A stretch of 64,000 nucleotides of DNA from Qipengyuania polymorpha (GTDB lineage Bacteria; Pseudomonadota; Alphaproteobacteria; Sphingomonadales; Sphingomonadaceae): contig NZ_JAIGNK010000002.1 of NCBI RefSeq assembly GCF_019711435.1, positions 496,001-560,000 on the forward strand. Direction: 5' to 3'. A program made the position numbers and the translations under genes. Under the pieces are notes generated by a model. That model did not search any database. It saw nothing but the letters and a program-made list of their open reading frames with translations, and had not been told where the DNA came from. Shown in pieces: positions 1 through 10,565 of this stretch (the stretch's first letter is position 1; each line of letters starts with the position of its first letter).

Positions 1-269
1 AGTTCGGCACGGACCTGGTCGAGAATTTCGTTCTCGTCGAGGCCGACCGTGCGGGCATAGGTGCGCGTGAACCCGATGGCATAGGTGCGCGACGGGAGCG
101 CAGACCAGTTGCTTGCCTCGATTTTATGCAGGTGGTCCTTGTTGATGCGCGTTTCAGCAGCAATCTGCTCGAGTTCGAGCCCCTTCGCCTCGCGCGCCTC
201 GCGCAAACGGTCGCCCGCGCGCTGGGCAGGCGCGGTGTTCTCTTCGACGGTGTCGATTTCTTCTTCCAT
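1..269 (-). CDS. RodZ-like helix-turn-helix protein (C-terminus beyond window)
   Basis: The first 89 residues are visible; the frame stays open to the window edge, so the gene is partial. An acidic N-terminus is followed from about residue 19 by a Cro/C1-type helix-turn-helix (GDRLREAREAKGLELEQIA, then INKDHLHKIEASNW and LPSRTYAIGFTRTYA). This pattern, especially the LPSRTYAIGF stretch, is typical of the cytoplasmic HTH_25 domain of RodZ/DUF4115 proteins, which continue with one membrane segment and a C-terminal domain and act in cell-shape control with MreB. The rest of the protein is not visible, so the RodZ assignment rests on the HTH only. It lies downstream of ptsP on the same strand with a gap of about 140 bases. 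Confidence 0.75.
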   Translation of the reverse strand, partial: MEEEIDTVEENTAPAQRAGDRLREAREAKGLELEQIAAETRINKDHLHKIEASNWSALPSRTYAIGFTRTYARTVGLDENEILDQVRAE

Positions 270-412
270 GCGTATCCCGAATTCCTGAGACCCCGCGGGT
301 GTTCCCGCTTCCCGTGCGATGCGTAGAGAGGGCGCGGGCGCCGCAATGTCAACTCTCGCACCCCCGCCTCATGTGCCGCAAACCGACGAAATGCGCGGCG
401 CGAGCGACGAAA

Positions 413-2683
413 TCAGTCGAGGTCGATGCCGTTGGTCTCCGCCCAATGGGCGAGCGCGGCGCGCATGTCGGGCGGCGGGCTCATCATCCACTGCTGCATC
501 TGCTTGGTGAGATCCGGCAGGTAGACCTTGCGCACCAGCTCCTTGATGGGGCCAACGGCGGCAGGTGTGATGGAAAAGCGCGTGTAGCCCAGCCCCATCA
601 GCGCCAGCGCTTCGAGCCTGCGTCCACCCATCTCGCCGCACACGCCGATGCGGACCTGGCTGCCGACCATGTTCTTCGCGATGCGCGCGAGGAAGCGCAG
701 GATGGCGGGGCTGAGCCAGTCGTAGCGTTCCGCCAGCTTGGGATTGGCGCGGTCGGCCGCGAAGAGGAACTGGGTGAGGTCGTTCGTGCCGATGGAAATG
801 AACGACAGTTTCGGCAGCAATATATCGAGCACTTCGGCAAGCGATGGCACTTCGAGCATGCAGCCGTATTCGATGCTTTCCGGCATCAGCTTGCGCCGGT
901 CGCGCAGGAAATCCGCCTGTTCTTCGAAAATGGCCTTGGCGGCATCGAATTCCCACGGCTCTGAGACCATGGGGAACATGACCGAGAGCTGGCGACCGGC
1001 GGCGGCTTCCAGCAATGCCCTCGCCTGCGCTTTCAGCAAGCCTTCGCGTTCGAGCGAGAGCCGCAAAGCGCGCCAGCCCATGGCCGGGTTCTCGTCTTTC
1101 TCGGCGGTATGGTTGTCGAGATAAGGCACGGCCTTGTCGCCCCCGATATCGACCGTGCGGAAGATAACCGGCTTGCCATCAGCAGCGTCCAGCACGTCGC
1201 GATAAAGCCGCATCTGCCGATCGCGCGCGGGCAGCGTCGAGGAGACGAGGAACTGGAACTCGGTGCGGAACAGCCCGATGCCGTCCGCACCGGTCAGTTG
1301 CAGCGCGCTGACATCGTCGCGCAACCCGGCGTTCATCATCACCGTGATGCGCGTACCGTCGCGGGTGAAGGGTTCGACATCGCGCAGTTCGGCATAGGCC
1401 GCAGCGCGTTCCTTGCTCTTGGCGAAACGGGCGTCGAATGCTTCGAGCAGTGGCCCCGAGGGGCGCAGCGTGACCGTGCCCTTGTCGGCATCGACCAGCA
1501 CTTCATCACCTTCGGAAACCTTGCTGCGCACGCGCGCCACGCGGCCGAGTACCGGAATGCCCATGGCCCGCGCCACGATGACGACATGCGCGGTGAGCGA
1601 GCCTTCCTCCAGCACCACGCCCTTCAGGCGTCTGCGGTCGTATTCGAGCAATTCGGCAGGCCCGAGGTTGCGCGCGAACAGGATGGAATCTCGCCTGAGA
1701 CCCTGCGTTGCGGCCGTGCCGAGCTGGCCCGAGACGATGCGCAGCAGCCGGTTCGACAAATCCTCAAGGTCGTGCATGCGGTCCGCCAGCAGCGGGTCGT
1801 CGATTTCGCGCATGCGCATGCGGGTGCGCTGCTGGACGCGCTCGATGGCCGCTTCTGCCGTCAGCCCGCTGTCGATCGCCTCGTTGATGCGGCGGCTCCA
1901 GCCCTCGTCATAGGCGAACATCTTGTAGGTCTCGAGAACCTCGACATGCTCGCCGCCCTTGCCGAATTCGGGCTCTCGGCCCATCGCGTCGATCTGGTCG
2001 CGCATCTTGTCGAAGGCGCGGTAGACGCGCTGGCGCTCGGCCTCGATATCCTCGGCCACGACCTGGTCGATTTCGACGCGCGGCTGGTGGAACACCGCCT
2101 GCCCCGCCGCGAGGCCTTTTACTAGGGTCAGCCCTTCAAGCACCTCGCATTCGGTAGAGACGTCATCGAGGTCGATCTCCTGCTCGTCGTCGACCAGTTC
2201 CTTGTGCGCGATAAGTTCGGACAGCACCATTGCGGTCGTCTGCAGCGCCTCGATCTCGACGTCCTCGTAGCGGCGCGGCTCGACATGCTGGACGCAGAGC
2301 ACGCCCACCGAACGCTCGCGGTAGACGATGGGAACGCCGGCGAAGGAATGGAACTTCTCCTCGCCCGTTTCGGGGCGGTAGAGGAAGTCGGGATGTGCCT
2401 TGGCCTCGGCGAGGTTCAGCGTCTCGATATTCTTGGCAATCGTGCCCGTCAGCCCCTCGCCGATACCCATGCGGGTGACGTGGACAGCCTCGGGGTTGAG
2501 GCCGTGGGTGGCGTAGAGTTCGAGTTCGCCATCGCGCAGCAGGTAGATCGAGCACACCTCGCTCGTCAGGCTGTCGGCGATGATGTCGACCACGCGGTCA
2601 AGCTTGTGCTGGGCATGGTGGCGTCCGGCCATGACCTCGTGCAGGCGCGTGAGGATCTGGCGGGCGGATGCAGCTGCTGACAT
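413..2683 (-). CDS. ptsP: PTS-Ntr enzyme I (phosphoenolpyruvate-protein phosphotransferase PtsP)
   Basis: 756 residues, the normal length for PtsP. It takes phosphate from PEP and passes it to NPr and then EIIA-Ntr, a regulatory chain sensing nitrogen and carbon state rather than importing sugar. Domains in order: N-terminal GAF (about 20-165), the EI N-terminal helical region (about 185-300), the swivelling phosphohistidine domain with the active His366 in SLTAHVVIVARAMGIPVLG, and the PEP-binding barrel with FRTVDIGGDK, GTNDLTQF and the catalytic Cys in GVCGEMGG. The GAF domain separates it from sugar-PTS enzyme I. No ptsH, ptsN or sugar permease is in this window, as expected for alphaproteobacteria where those genes sit elsewhere. 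Confidence 0.96.
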   Translation of the reverse strand: MSAAASARQILTRLHEVMAGRHHAQHKLDRVVDIIADSLTSEVCSIYLLRDGELELYATHGLNPEAVHVTRMGIGEGLTGTIAKNIETLNLAEAKAHPDFLYRPETGEEKFHSFAGVPIVYRERSVGVLCVQHVEPRRYEDVEIEALQTTAMVLSELIAHKELVDDEQEIDLDDVSTECEVLEGLTLVKGLAAGQAVFHQPRVEIDQVVAEDIEAERQRVYRAFDKMRDQIDAMGREPEFGKGGEHVEVLETYKMFAYDEGWSRRINEAIDSGLTAEAAIERVQQRTRMRMREIDDPLLADRMHDLEDLSNRLLRIVSGQLGTAATQGLRRDSILFARNLGPAELLEYDRRRLKGVVLEEGSLTAHVVIVARAMGIPVLGRVARVRSKVSEGDEVLVDADKGTVTLRPSGPLLEAFDARFAKSKERAAAYAELRDVEPFTRDGTRITVMMNAGLRDDVSALQLTGADGIGLFRTEFQFLVSSTLPARDRQMRLYRDVLDAADGKPVIFRTVDIGGDKAVPYLDNHTAEKDENPAMGWRALRLSLEREGLLKAQARALLEAAAGRQLSVMFPMVSEPWEFDAAKAIFEEQADFLRDRRKLMPESIEYGCMLEVPSLAEVLDILLPKLSFISIGTNDLTQFLFAADRANPKLAERYDWLSPAILRFLARIAKNMVGSQVRIGVCGEMGGRRLEALALMGLGYTRFSITPAAVGPIKELVRKVYLPDLTKQMQQWMMSPPPDMRAALAHWAETNGIDLD

Positions 2684-2771
2684 GGGCGGCAGCTATAGCA
2701 AAAAGAGAGGCAAGCGAAAGCGGGGCGGTGGAAGGGAAATCCTTCCAGCCCCGCAAGCGTTCAATCGCGCC

Positions 2772-2927
2772 TTACGCGTGGGCGATCTCTTCCTTGATCT
2801 TCAGCTTCTGTCTCTTGAGCTGCTGGATCATCGCGATGTCGGGCGAAGGCCTTGCCTGTTCGTCGTGCAACTTGGCTTCGAGCCCAGCATGCTTGGCCTT
2901 GAGTGCGGCGACATGGGATGATTGCAT
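2772..2927 (-). CDS. DUF465/YdcH-type small coiled-coil protein
   Basis: 51 residues, beginning MQSSHVAALKAKHAGLEAKL and ending in the basic stretch QQLKRQKLKIKEEIAHA. The H-x3-L-x2-KH-x2-L-E pattern followed by a lysine-rich helix (LKRQKLKIKEEI) is characteristic of DUF465 (YdcH/SlyX-like) proteins, which are predicted helical hairpins of unknown function. The start is supported by AAGGAGC about 8 bases upstream. It is 88 bases upstream of ptsP on the same strand and is divergent from a second DUF465 gene 151 bases away. Function is unknown. Confidence 0.8.
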   Translation of the reverse strand: MQSSHVAALKAKHAGLEAKLHDEQARPSPDIAMIQQLKRQKLKIKEEIAHA

Positions 2928-3078
2928 AGGTTGGCTCCTTCTAGAGTTGGCGACCCCGGATGAAGCGACTCGTGCATTGCGGCACGTGCCGCTCGATTGG
3001 TATCAAACCACAGCTTGGCGAATTTACAAACCCCCGTAGAAACGCCATGCGACGAGGCGAGATTCGCAAGGGACGACC

Positions 3079-3285
3079 GTGAACGAGCAGGAACTTCGCA
3101 AGCGACTGGAATCGCTCAAGAGCGAGCACCGCGACCTCGACGTGGCTATTGTTGCGCTGAGCGAAGCGGGCGAGAGCGGTTTCGTCGATCAGCTGCAGAT
3201 TGCGCGGCTGAAGAAGCGCAAATTGCAGCTGAAAGACCGAATCGCGGCCATCGAGGACAATCTCATTCCCGACATTATTGCCTGA
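3079..3285 (+). CDS. DUF465/YdcH-type small coiled-coil protein, second copy
   Basis: 68 residues, highly charged and fully helical in appearance (EQELRKRLESLKSEHRDLD then LKKRKLQLKDRIAAIEDN). The ESLKSEHRDLD N-half and the LKKRKLQLKDRI C-half are the two recognisable DUF465 blocks. It is divergent from the shorter DUF465 gene at 2772-2927 and is followed 98 bases later by the DUF1465 gene on the same strand. Similar DUF465-DUF1465 neighbourhoods are familiar to me from other Sphingomonadales, but I cannot check that here. Role unknown; protein-protein interaction is only a guess from the coiled-coil. Confidence 0.82.
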   Translation: MNEQELRKRLESLKSEHRDLDVAIVALSEAGESGFVDQLQIARLKKRKLQLKDRIAAIEDNLIPDIIA

Positions 3286-3383
3286 GCGCGGGTTCCGCCC
3301 AAGCGGCGACTCGTTTCATCGCGGGACAGGCCCGCACAATCCCTTGGGTCTTGCGGAGCGGTTGGCTTAGTCCATTGTTCACG

Positions 3384-3845
3384 ATGGATATGGACCGCAC
3401 CATTCATGAACAGGTCGTCGAAGACCTCTACGCAGAAGCGCTGGCGCTGGCCGACGAGGCGCGCGCGGTGTTCGACCTGCGCGACGAAACGAGCCGCGGC
3501 AACACGCCCGACCAGGTCCGCATTGCCATGTCCATCGAAGGGCTGCGCACCACCACCCGCGTCATGCACGTCCTTGCATGGCTCCTGAACCAGCGCGCCT
3601 ATCACGCTGGCGAGCTGACCAAGCTGCAATTGCTGCGCCACGGGACGCTGGGCGAGGAACGCCCTTCCGACCCGGCCAACATGGAACTGCTCGAACTCAC
3701 CACGCGCAGCCTTATCCGCGACACCGAGCGGCTGCACGCCCGCGTCAGGCGCCTCGACGAGGAACAGCGCCAACTCGACAGCGAGGCAGTAGACCCGGTG
3801 CGCGGCATGCAGGGACGCATCGCTCAGGCCTTCGGCGCGGCTTAA
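3384..3845 (+). CDS. DUF1465 family protein (RcdA-like)
   Basis: 153 residues, taking the ATG at 3384 (MDMDRTIHEQVVEDLYAEAL). It is an all-helical acidic protein with the DUF1465 pattern: a helix with LYAEALALADEARAVFD, then RIAMSIEGLRTTTRVMHVLAWLLNQRA, then a C-terminal helix with LIRDTERLHARVRRLDEE. To my knowledge Caulobacter RcdA, an adaptor that delivers the master regulator CtrA to ClpXP, belongs to this family and is a three-helix bundle. Whether this protein has that role is inference; many DUF1465 members are uncharacterised. The reading frame is open further upstream but no convincing start or ribosome site is there. It converges on glpK with only 9 bases between the stops. Confidence 0.75.
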   Translation: MDMDRTIHEQVVEDLYAEALALADEARAVFDLRDETSRGNTPDQVRIAMSIEGLRTTTRVMHVLAWLLNQRAYHAGELTKLQLLRHGTLGEERPSDPANMELLELTTRSLIRDTERLHARVRRLDEEQRQLDSEAVDPVRGMQGRIAQAFGAA

Positions 3846-3854
3846 GCGACCGAC

Positions 3855-5318
<1,464 letters not shown>

Positions 5319-5436
5319 ATGCCCCTTCTGCCGTTCGCCTCGAGCGGATGCAACGCACTTCCGCAGGAAGAACTCGAGAGGCGGTTTGCGCGAACGTGTC
5401 TCGACTTCGCTCGACACGAACGTCTAGGGAGTCTCC

Positions 5437-6312
5437 ATGGCAGGACCACCTCCCAAACCATGGCCCACGGGCGAAGCGATGCAATTGGAGCCGCTGGTGC
5501 GCCGCGTGCTGGCGCCCAATCCCTCGCCCTATACCTATACGGGAACGCAGTCATACATCGTGGGACTGGGACAGGGCTGCGCGGTTATCGACCCCGGGCC
5601 GGACGAGAAGGCGCACCTGCTCGCGCTCGATGCCGCCATCGGCGAGGAGCATGTCTGCGCGATTCTGTGCACGCATACCCACCGCGACCATTCACCTGCT
5701 GCCAGGACACTCGCCGCGCGCACCGGCGCGCCCATCGTCGGTTGCGCCCCGCTGGTCCTCGACGACAGCGGGCCGCGCGCCGATGCGAGCTTTGACCGCA
5801 CCTATGAACCCGACCGCGTGCTGGAGGACGGCGAAGCAATGACCGGCCCCGGCTGGACCCTGCGTGCCGTCGCGACGCCCGGCCATGTCTCGAACCACCT
5901 CTGCTTCGCGCTGGAGGAAAGCGGCGCGGTCTTCACCGGCGACCATGTCATGGGCTGGTCGACCAGCGTCGTCGTGCCGCCCGATGGCGACATGGCCGAC
6001 TACATGGCAAGCCTCGAAAAGCTCTACGCCCGCGAGCAGGACACGGTCTATTACCCCGCCCATGGCGAGGCCATCACCAAGCCGCGCCAGCTCGTGCGCG
6101 GCATGATCGGCCACCGCCGCCAGCGCGAGAACCAGATTTTGCGCCACTTGCGCGAAGGCCCTCATGCCGCGGGCGATTTCGTGCCGAAGATGTACAAGGG
6201 CCTCGACGAGCGGTTGCACGGTGCTGCGAAAATGTCGGTCACAGCCCATCTCATCGACCTAGAGCGCCGAGGCCTCGTCCGGCGCGAGGGCGATATGTGG
6301 GTGGGTATCTGA
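5437..6312 (+). CDS. MBL-fold metallo-hydrolase (LACTB2/glyoxalase II-like)
   Basis: 291 residues. The metal-binding motif HTHRDH (His80, His82, Asp84, His85) is intact, followed by GHVSNHLCFALEE, the FTGDHVMGW aspartate region and YYPAHGEAI. The C-terminal roughly 80 residues (RQLVRGMIGHRRQRENQIL then HLIDLERRGLVRREGDMW) look like the winged-helix tail found in LACTB2-type members. Substrate is not deducible; thioester hydrolysis or nuclease activity are both known in this group. An alternative start is the Met at 5479, just before the conserved part; GGGAGT upstream of 5437 favours the longer form. Confidence 0.85.
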   Translation: MAGPPPKPWPTGEAMQLEPLVRRVLAPNPSPYTYTGTQSYIVGLGQGCAVIDPGPDEKAHLLALDAAIGEEHVCAILCTHTHRDHSPAARTLAARTGAPIVGCAPLVLDDSGPRADASFDRTYEPDRVLEDGEAMTGPGWTLRAVATPGHVSNHLCFALEESGAVFTGDHVMGWSTSVVVPPDGDMADYMASLEKLYAREQDTVYYPAHGEAITKPRQLVRGMIGHRRQRENQILRHLREGPHAAGDFVPKMYKGLDERLHGAAKMSVTAHLIDLERRGLVRREGDMWVGI

Positions 6313-6403
6313 CCCGGCCCCATTGACGGGCGAGACCCCTTCCGGAAATATGCGTCCATAACAAAAGACAAGATGGTCGCTCGTTCTGGGGGAGATTACG
6401 AGT

Positions 6404-7183
6404 ATGGCTACAGCCGCCGCCGCGCCGGAAGATACCGCAATCCGCGGAAACACGCGCTTTTTCACCATTATGGCCTTCGTGATGAGCTTCATCATCGTGG
6501 CCGGTTTCGTGGTCAACCTCGCCTTCGCGCGTTCGAGTTTCGACGTGCCCTGGCCTTATCACGCGCATGGCGTCATCTTCATGTCGTGGCTTGGCATCTA
6601 TTGCGGCCAGCACCTGACCGCCTCGTGGCAGAACTGGTCGCTCCACGCGAAATTCGGCAAGATTGCCTACCTCTGGGTGCCGATGATGGTCATCTTCGGC
6701 ACGGTCATCATGGTGGTGGTGGCGCGCCGGACGGGTGGCCCCTTCTTTTTCCACGTCAGCGAGTTCCTGTGGAGCAACACCATGCTGGTGTGGCTCTTCG
6801 GCGGGCTCACCTTCTGGGCGCTCTCGCGCCGCCGCTACACCGGCTGGCACCGCCGTCTCATGCTGTGCGGCATGGCCATCCTGACCGGCCCCGGCCTCGG
6901 ACGGCTGCTTCCGCTGCCGCTGATGATACCCAACGCCTGGCTCATCACGACGCTGGCCACGATGATCTTCCCGGTCATCGGGATGATTGCCGACAAGCGC
7001 AGCCAAGGCCGCGTGCATCCCGCATATTGGTGGGGCCTCGGCCTTTACATCGCGGTCTTCGCCATCTCGGTCCTGCTGGCGCACAGCAGCTTCGGCATGG
7101 GCATTACCGAGCAGGTCATCGCGGGCACGCCCGGTGCCGAGCGCCCGATGGAAGCCTTCCTGCCGCCTGGCTTCTCGATGTAA
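6404..7183 (+). CDS. multi-pass membrane protein with conserved histidines, function unknown
   Basis: 259 residues with about seven hydrophobic segments (first near 20-42, last near 215-235). I do not recognise a named family. Histidines sit at regular places: PYHAHGVIFMSW, YCGQHL, SLHAKFG and GWHRRLMLCG. The H-x2-...W...Q...LH-x3-G layout followed by a later WHRRLM resembles a family of uncharacterised membrane proteins in which histidines could bind haem or metal; that is inference. GGGGGAG lies 9 bases before the ATG. It stands between the MBL hydrolase and nadA with no evident operon partner; a hairpin with stem GCGAGG/CCTCGC (7191-7212) follows its stop. Confidence 0.75.
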   Translation: MATAAAAPEDTAIRGNTRFFTIMAFVMSFIIVAGFVVNLAFARSSFDVPWPYHAHGVIFMSWLGIYCGQHLTASWQNWSLHAKFGKIAYLWVPMMVIFGTVIMVVVARRTGGPFFFHVSEFLWSNTMLVWLFGGLTFWALSRRRYTGWHRRLMLCGMAILTGPGLGRLLPLPLMIPNAWLITTLATMIFPVIGMIADKRSQGRVHPAYWWGLGLYIAVFAISVLLAHSSFGMGITEQVIAGTPGAERPMEAFLPPGFSM

Positions 7184-7265
7184 TGCATTCGCGAGGCAAG
7201 GAACCCCCTCGCCTCGCCACCCGTTCCGTCTATAAGAGCGCCAAAGCAATCAGACGGGACCAAGA

Positions 7266-8252
7266 ATGACCGCCGAAAACAGCCTTCCGACCGGCGAAGA
7301 CCTGCTCGCCGCCATCGACCGCCTCCGCAAGGAGAAGAATGCGATCATCCTCGCGCATTATTACCAGACCGCGCAAATCCAGGATCTGGCCGATTTCGTG
7401 GGCGACAGCCTCGAACTGAGCCGAAAGGCGGCGGAAACCGACGCCGACGTCATCGCGTTTTGCGGCGTGAAGTTCATGGCCGACACGGCCAAGATCCTGT
7501 CGCCTGAGAAGATCGTCGTCCTGCCCGACATGGACGCAGGCTGCAGCCTCGAAGACAGCTGCCCGCCCGAAAAATTCAAGGCTTTCCGCGAAAAGCACCC
7601 CGACCATATCGCGCTGACCTACATCAACTGCTCGACCGAGGTGAAAGCATTGAGCGACATTATCGTCACCTCTTCCAGCGCCGAAACCATCATCAGCCAG
7701 ATCCCCGAAGACCAGAAAATCATCTTCGGCCCCGACCGCCATCTCGGCAGCTACATGAGCCGCAAGTTCGGCCGCGAGATGCTGCTCTGGCCGGGCGTGT
7801 GCATCGTGCACGAAGCCTTCAGCGAAACCGAACTGCTCAAGCTGAAAGCGCAGCACCCCGGCGCCCCCGTTGCCGCGCATCCCGAATGCCCGCCGACCAT
7901 CGTCGAGCATGCCGATTACGTCGGCTCGACCAGCGGCATCCTGCAATTCGCGCAGACCTTCGAAGGCGACACGCTCATCGTCGCGACCGAGCCGCACATC
8001 ATCCACCAGATGGAAAAGGCGCTGCCCGAAAAGAATTTCATCGGCGCGCCGGGCGCGGACGGCAACTGCAGCTGCAACATCTGCCCCTACATGGCGCTCA
8101 ACACGCTGGAAAAGCTCTACAAGTGCCTCGACACGCTCGAGCCGCGCATCGAAATCGAGGAAGGCCTGCGCCTGAAAGCGAAGCAGAGCCTCGACCGCAT
8201 GCTCGAAATGGCCAGCGGCACGATTGGGAAAGGCGATCTGGGGAAGGTGTAG
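7266..8252 (+). CDS. nadA: quinolinate synthase
   Basis: 328 residues. Cytoplasmic [4Fe-4S] enzyme condensing iminoaspartate with dihydroxyacetone phosphate to quinolinate in de novo NAD synthesis. Diagnostic stretches: ILAHYYQTAQIQDLADFVGDS at the N-terminus, CGVKFMADTAKIL, the cysteine in DMDAGCSLEDSCPP, INCSTEVKA, HPECPP and the C-terminal SCNICPYMALN. The three cluster-binding cysteines expected for NadA are all present. nadB and nadC, its pathway partners, are not in this window, so it is a single gene here. Confidence 0.96.
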   Translation: MTAENSLPTGEDLLAAIDRLRKEKNAIILAHYYQTAQIQDLADFVGDSLELSRKAAETDADVIAFCGVKFMADTAKILSPEKIVVLPDMDAGCSLEDSCPPEKFKAFREKHPDHIALTYINCSTEVKALSDIIVTSSSAETIISQIPEDQKIIFGPDRHLGSYMSRKFGREMLLWPGVCIVHEAFSETELLKLKAQHPGAPVAAHPECPPTIVEHADYVGSTSGILQFAQTFEGDTLIVATEPHIIHQMEKALPEKNFIGAPGADGNCSCNICPYMALNTLEKLYKCLDTLEPRIEIEEGLRLKAKQSLDRMLEMASGTIGKGDLGKV

Positions 8253-8286
8253 GCAACCCTTCCGCAGCACGAGCGTTTAGCCCTTC

Positions 8287-9609
8287 ATGACCGCCCGCCT
8301 CCGCAAGTTCTGGCTGAGTGTAAATGCCAGCTACTGGTTCCTGCCTGCACTGTTCTCGCTTGCGGCATTGCTGCTTGCGAGCCTGACTATCTGGCTCGAT
8401 CGAAGCGGCTGGGCAGCCTTCCTCAACGACGTAGCCTGGCTTCATCCGGCCCGGCCCGACGGGGCGAGCAACATGCTCACCGTCATCTCGGGCACGATGA
8501 TCGGTGTCGCCTCCACCGTTTTTTCCATCACCATCGCAGCCGTCGCCTATGCCAGCGGCAATTACGGCCCGCGCCTGCTGACCAATTTCATGGAAGACCG
8601 CGGCAACCAGTTCAGCCTCGCGACCTTCATCGGCACTTTTGTCTATTCGATCACTGTCCTCAGGACCGTGCGGACGGAGGACGAAGTCCCGTCGGCGATC
8701 GAGGACTCGATTACCGGAGCCATGCCGGGCTTCGTGCCGCAGCTCTCGCTGCTGGTCGCCTTTGCACTGGTGCTACTGAGCGTGGCGGTGCTGGTCTATT
8801 TCCTCAACCACATCCCCTCCTCCATCCGGATCAACACTGTCCTGAAGGGCATCGGCGCACGCCTGCTTGACGAAATAAGGGAGTTGTTCCCAGACGAAAA
8901 CGAGGGCGAGCACGCGCATTCGGCACCCGATGGCTCTCCCATCGCCGCTCATGACACGGGCTACGTCCAGGCCATCGCCTATGCCAAGCTGGAGCAACTG
9001 GCAAAACGCGAAAACGGCAAGCTGAAGCTGGCGGTGCGCACGGGCGATTTCGTCCACCCCGAGGTGACGATCGCCTACTGGGCCGACATGGATGTGGTCG
9101 ATAAATCCCCCGACGACGATGTGCGCGCTGCCTTCACCCTCGGCAGCATGCGCACGCCGAGCCAGGACATGCAGTTCCTGATCGACGAGCTGGTCGAAAT
9201 CGGCCTGCGCGCGCTCTCGCCCGGCATCAACGACCCCTTCACTGCGGTGACCGCTGTTCACTGGCTGGGCGCGGCAACGGCGGAACTGGCGCGGCGCAAT
9301 TTGACGCGCAGCTATGCCAGCAATGGGGAAGAACCGCATCTCGTGCTGCTGGAGGACGATTTCGAGCATTTCGTCGCGCGCGGTTTCGGAGCAATGCGCA
9401 GCGGGGTCGCCACCAACAGGATTGCCGCGCTGGTGACCTTCGACGCACTGGTCGATGCCGCTTCGACACTCGATGACGAGCAGCGGCGTGCAGTCATAAA
9501 AAAGGAAGGCGATTTGCTCGCGATGCAGGCGCGCGAACATCTCCTCGGCCCCGAACTCGACGCGGTCGAGGCGCGCTACCAGACTTTCCTGATCAAGATC
9601 GAGCGGTAG
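8287..9609 (+). CDS. DUF2254 family membrane protein
   Basis: 440 residues. The N-terminal half holds four likely membrane segments (about 15-40, 60-90, 110-130, 150-175) and the C-terminal half is soluble. The pattern VISGTMIGVASTVFSITIAAVAYASGNYGPRLL, then SIRINTVLKGIGARLLDEI, and ALSPGINDPFTA is characteristic of DUF2254, a family of predicted membrane proteins of unknown function. It starts 34 bases after nadA on the same strand, so it may be read through from nadA. Its 3' end overlaps the 3' end of the opposite EamA gene by 17 bases. Confidence 0.85.
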   Translation: MTARLRKFWLSVNASYWFLPALFSLAALLLASLTIWLDRSGWAAFLNDVAWLHPARPDGASNMLTVISGTMIGVASTVFSITIAAVAYASGNYGPRLLTNFMEDRGNQFSLATFIGTFVYSITVLRTVRTEDEVPSAIEDSITGAMPGFVPQLSLLVAFALVLLSVAVLVYFLNHIPSSIRINTVLKGIGARLLDEIRELFPDENEGEHAHSAPDGSPIAAHDTGYVQAIAYAKLEQLAKRENGKLKLAVRTGDFVHPEVTIAYWADMDVVDKSPDDDVRAAFTLGSMRTPSQDMQFLIDELVEIGLRALSPGINDPFTAVTAVHWLGAATAELARRNLTRSYASNGEEPHLVLLEDDFEHFVARGFGAMRSGVATNRIAALVTFDALVDAASTLDDEQRRAVIKKEGDLLAMQAREHLLGPELDAVEARYQTFLIKIER

Positions 9610-10510
9610 GCAGGCGCTCGGGCGGGGCGCTCTTCGCCAGCAGCAATGCTGCCGCAACCAGCACCATCCCGAGGATATCGAGCGGCACGAGCAACTCGCC
9701 GAAGACCAGCCAGCCGACCGTGGCTCCGACTGCGGGCTGGGTCAGCAGCGCCATGCCGATGATGAGCGGCGGGAAATTCTTCAGCGAATAGACCAGCAGA
9801 CCCTGCCCGATGACCTGGCTCGACAGGGCAAGCAGCAGCACCGGCGTCCAGCCCGCATCGCCCGGCCAAACGGGCTCGCCCGCAAGAACCGCGATGCCGA
9901 GCAGGAGCGGAGAGGCAGCGATACTCACCAGCAGCAACACGCTCCACTGGCCAAGCTCTCCCCGCGCGCGTTGGGCGGGGAGGAGGTAGAAGGCGTAGCA
10001 CAGCCCAGCGAACAGGCAGAAAAGGTCGCCGACGAAGGTCGTGGTCGAGATTTCGAGGCTCCGTCCGAGCAGGATAGCCGCGCCGAGCAGGGCCGCTGCC
10101 ACGCCTCCGCCCTCGCGCCATGAAGGCGCGCGGCGCAGCGCTACCAGCCCCCAGAACATCAGGATGACGCTGCCCGAATTGCCGAACAGCACCGCGTTGC
10201 CGAGGCGGGTGCGCTCGATGCCGACATGCCAGCTTGCAAGGTCCAGAGCGAAGAACACGCCTGCCGCTAGCACCAGCAGCGCCAGCTTGCGGTCGAGCCT
10301 GCCCGGCGCCCTCCCCCGCCACGCGAGGAAGGCGATGAGCGGGATGGGCAGGAACAGCCGCCAGAACGCCGCCGAGACCGGCCCGGTATCGGCCAGCCTT
10401 ACCAGCCATGGGCCCAGCGCCAGCGCGATATTGCCGGCAATCAGCGCGGCAAAGTGCCATGCACCCGCCTGAAAGCCATTCTTGTCCGCTGTGGTGCTTG
10501 TCTCGCCCAT
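9593..10510 (-). CDS. DMT-superfamily transporter (EamA domains)
   Basis: 305 residues with about ten hydrophobic segments in two EamA halves: the first holds SAAFWRLFLPIPLIAFLAWRG and LGNAVLFGNSGSVIL, the second SSQVIGQGLLVYSLKNFPP and LLTQPAVGATVGWLVFGELL. These are the usual signatures of drug/metabolite transporters of the 10-TMS EamA type. Substrate is unknown; many members export amino acids or other small metabolites. The ATG at 10510 gives a short hydrophilic N-tail before the first segment. It is divergent from the Old Yellow Enzyme gene (55 bases) and overlaps the DUF2254 gene tail-to-tail. Confidence 0.88.
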   Translation of the reverse strand: MGETSTTADKNGFQAGAWHFAALIAGNIALALGPWLVRLADTGPVSAAFWRLFLPIPLIAFLAWRGRAPGRLDRKLALLVLAAGVFFALDLASWHVGIERTRLGNAVLFGNSGSVILMFWGLVALRRAPSWREGGGVAAALLGAAILLGRSLEISTTTFVGDLFCLFAGLCYAFYLLPAQRARGELGQWSVLLLVSIAASPLLLGIAVLAGEPVWPGDAGWTPVLLLALSSQVIGQGLLVYSLKNFPPLIIGMALLTQPAVGATVGWLVFGELLVPLDILGMVLVAAALLLAKSAPPERLPTARS

Positions 10511-10565
10511 GACCGCCCCCTAGCTCTTGTGCCACACAAGGCCAGCCAAAAAGGACTACGCCTCC

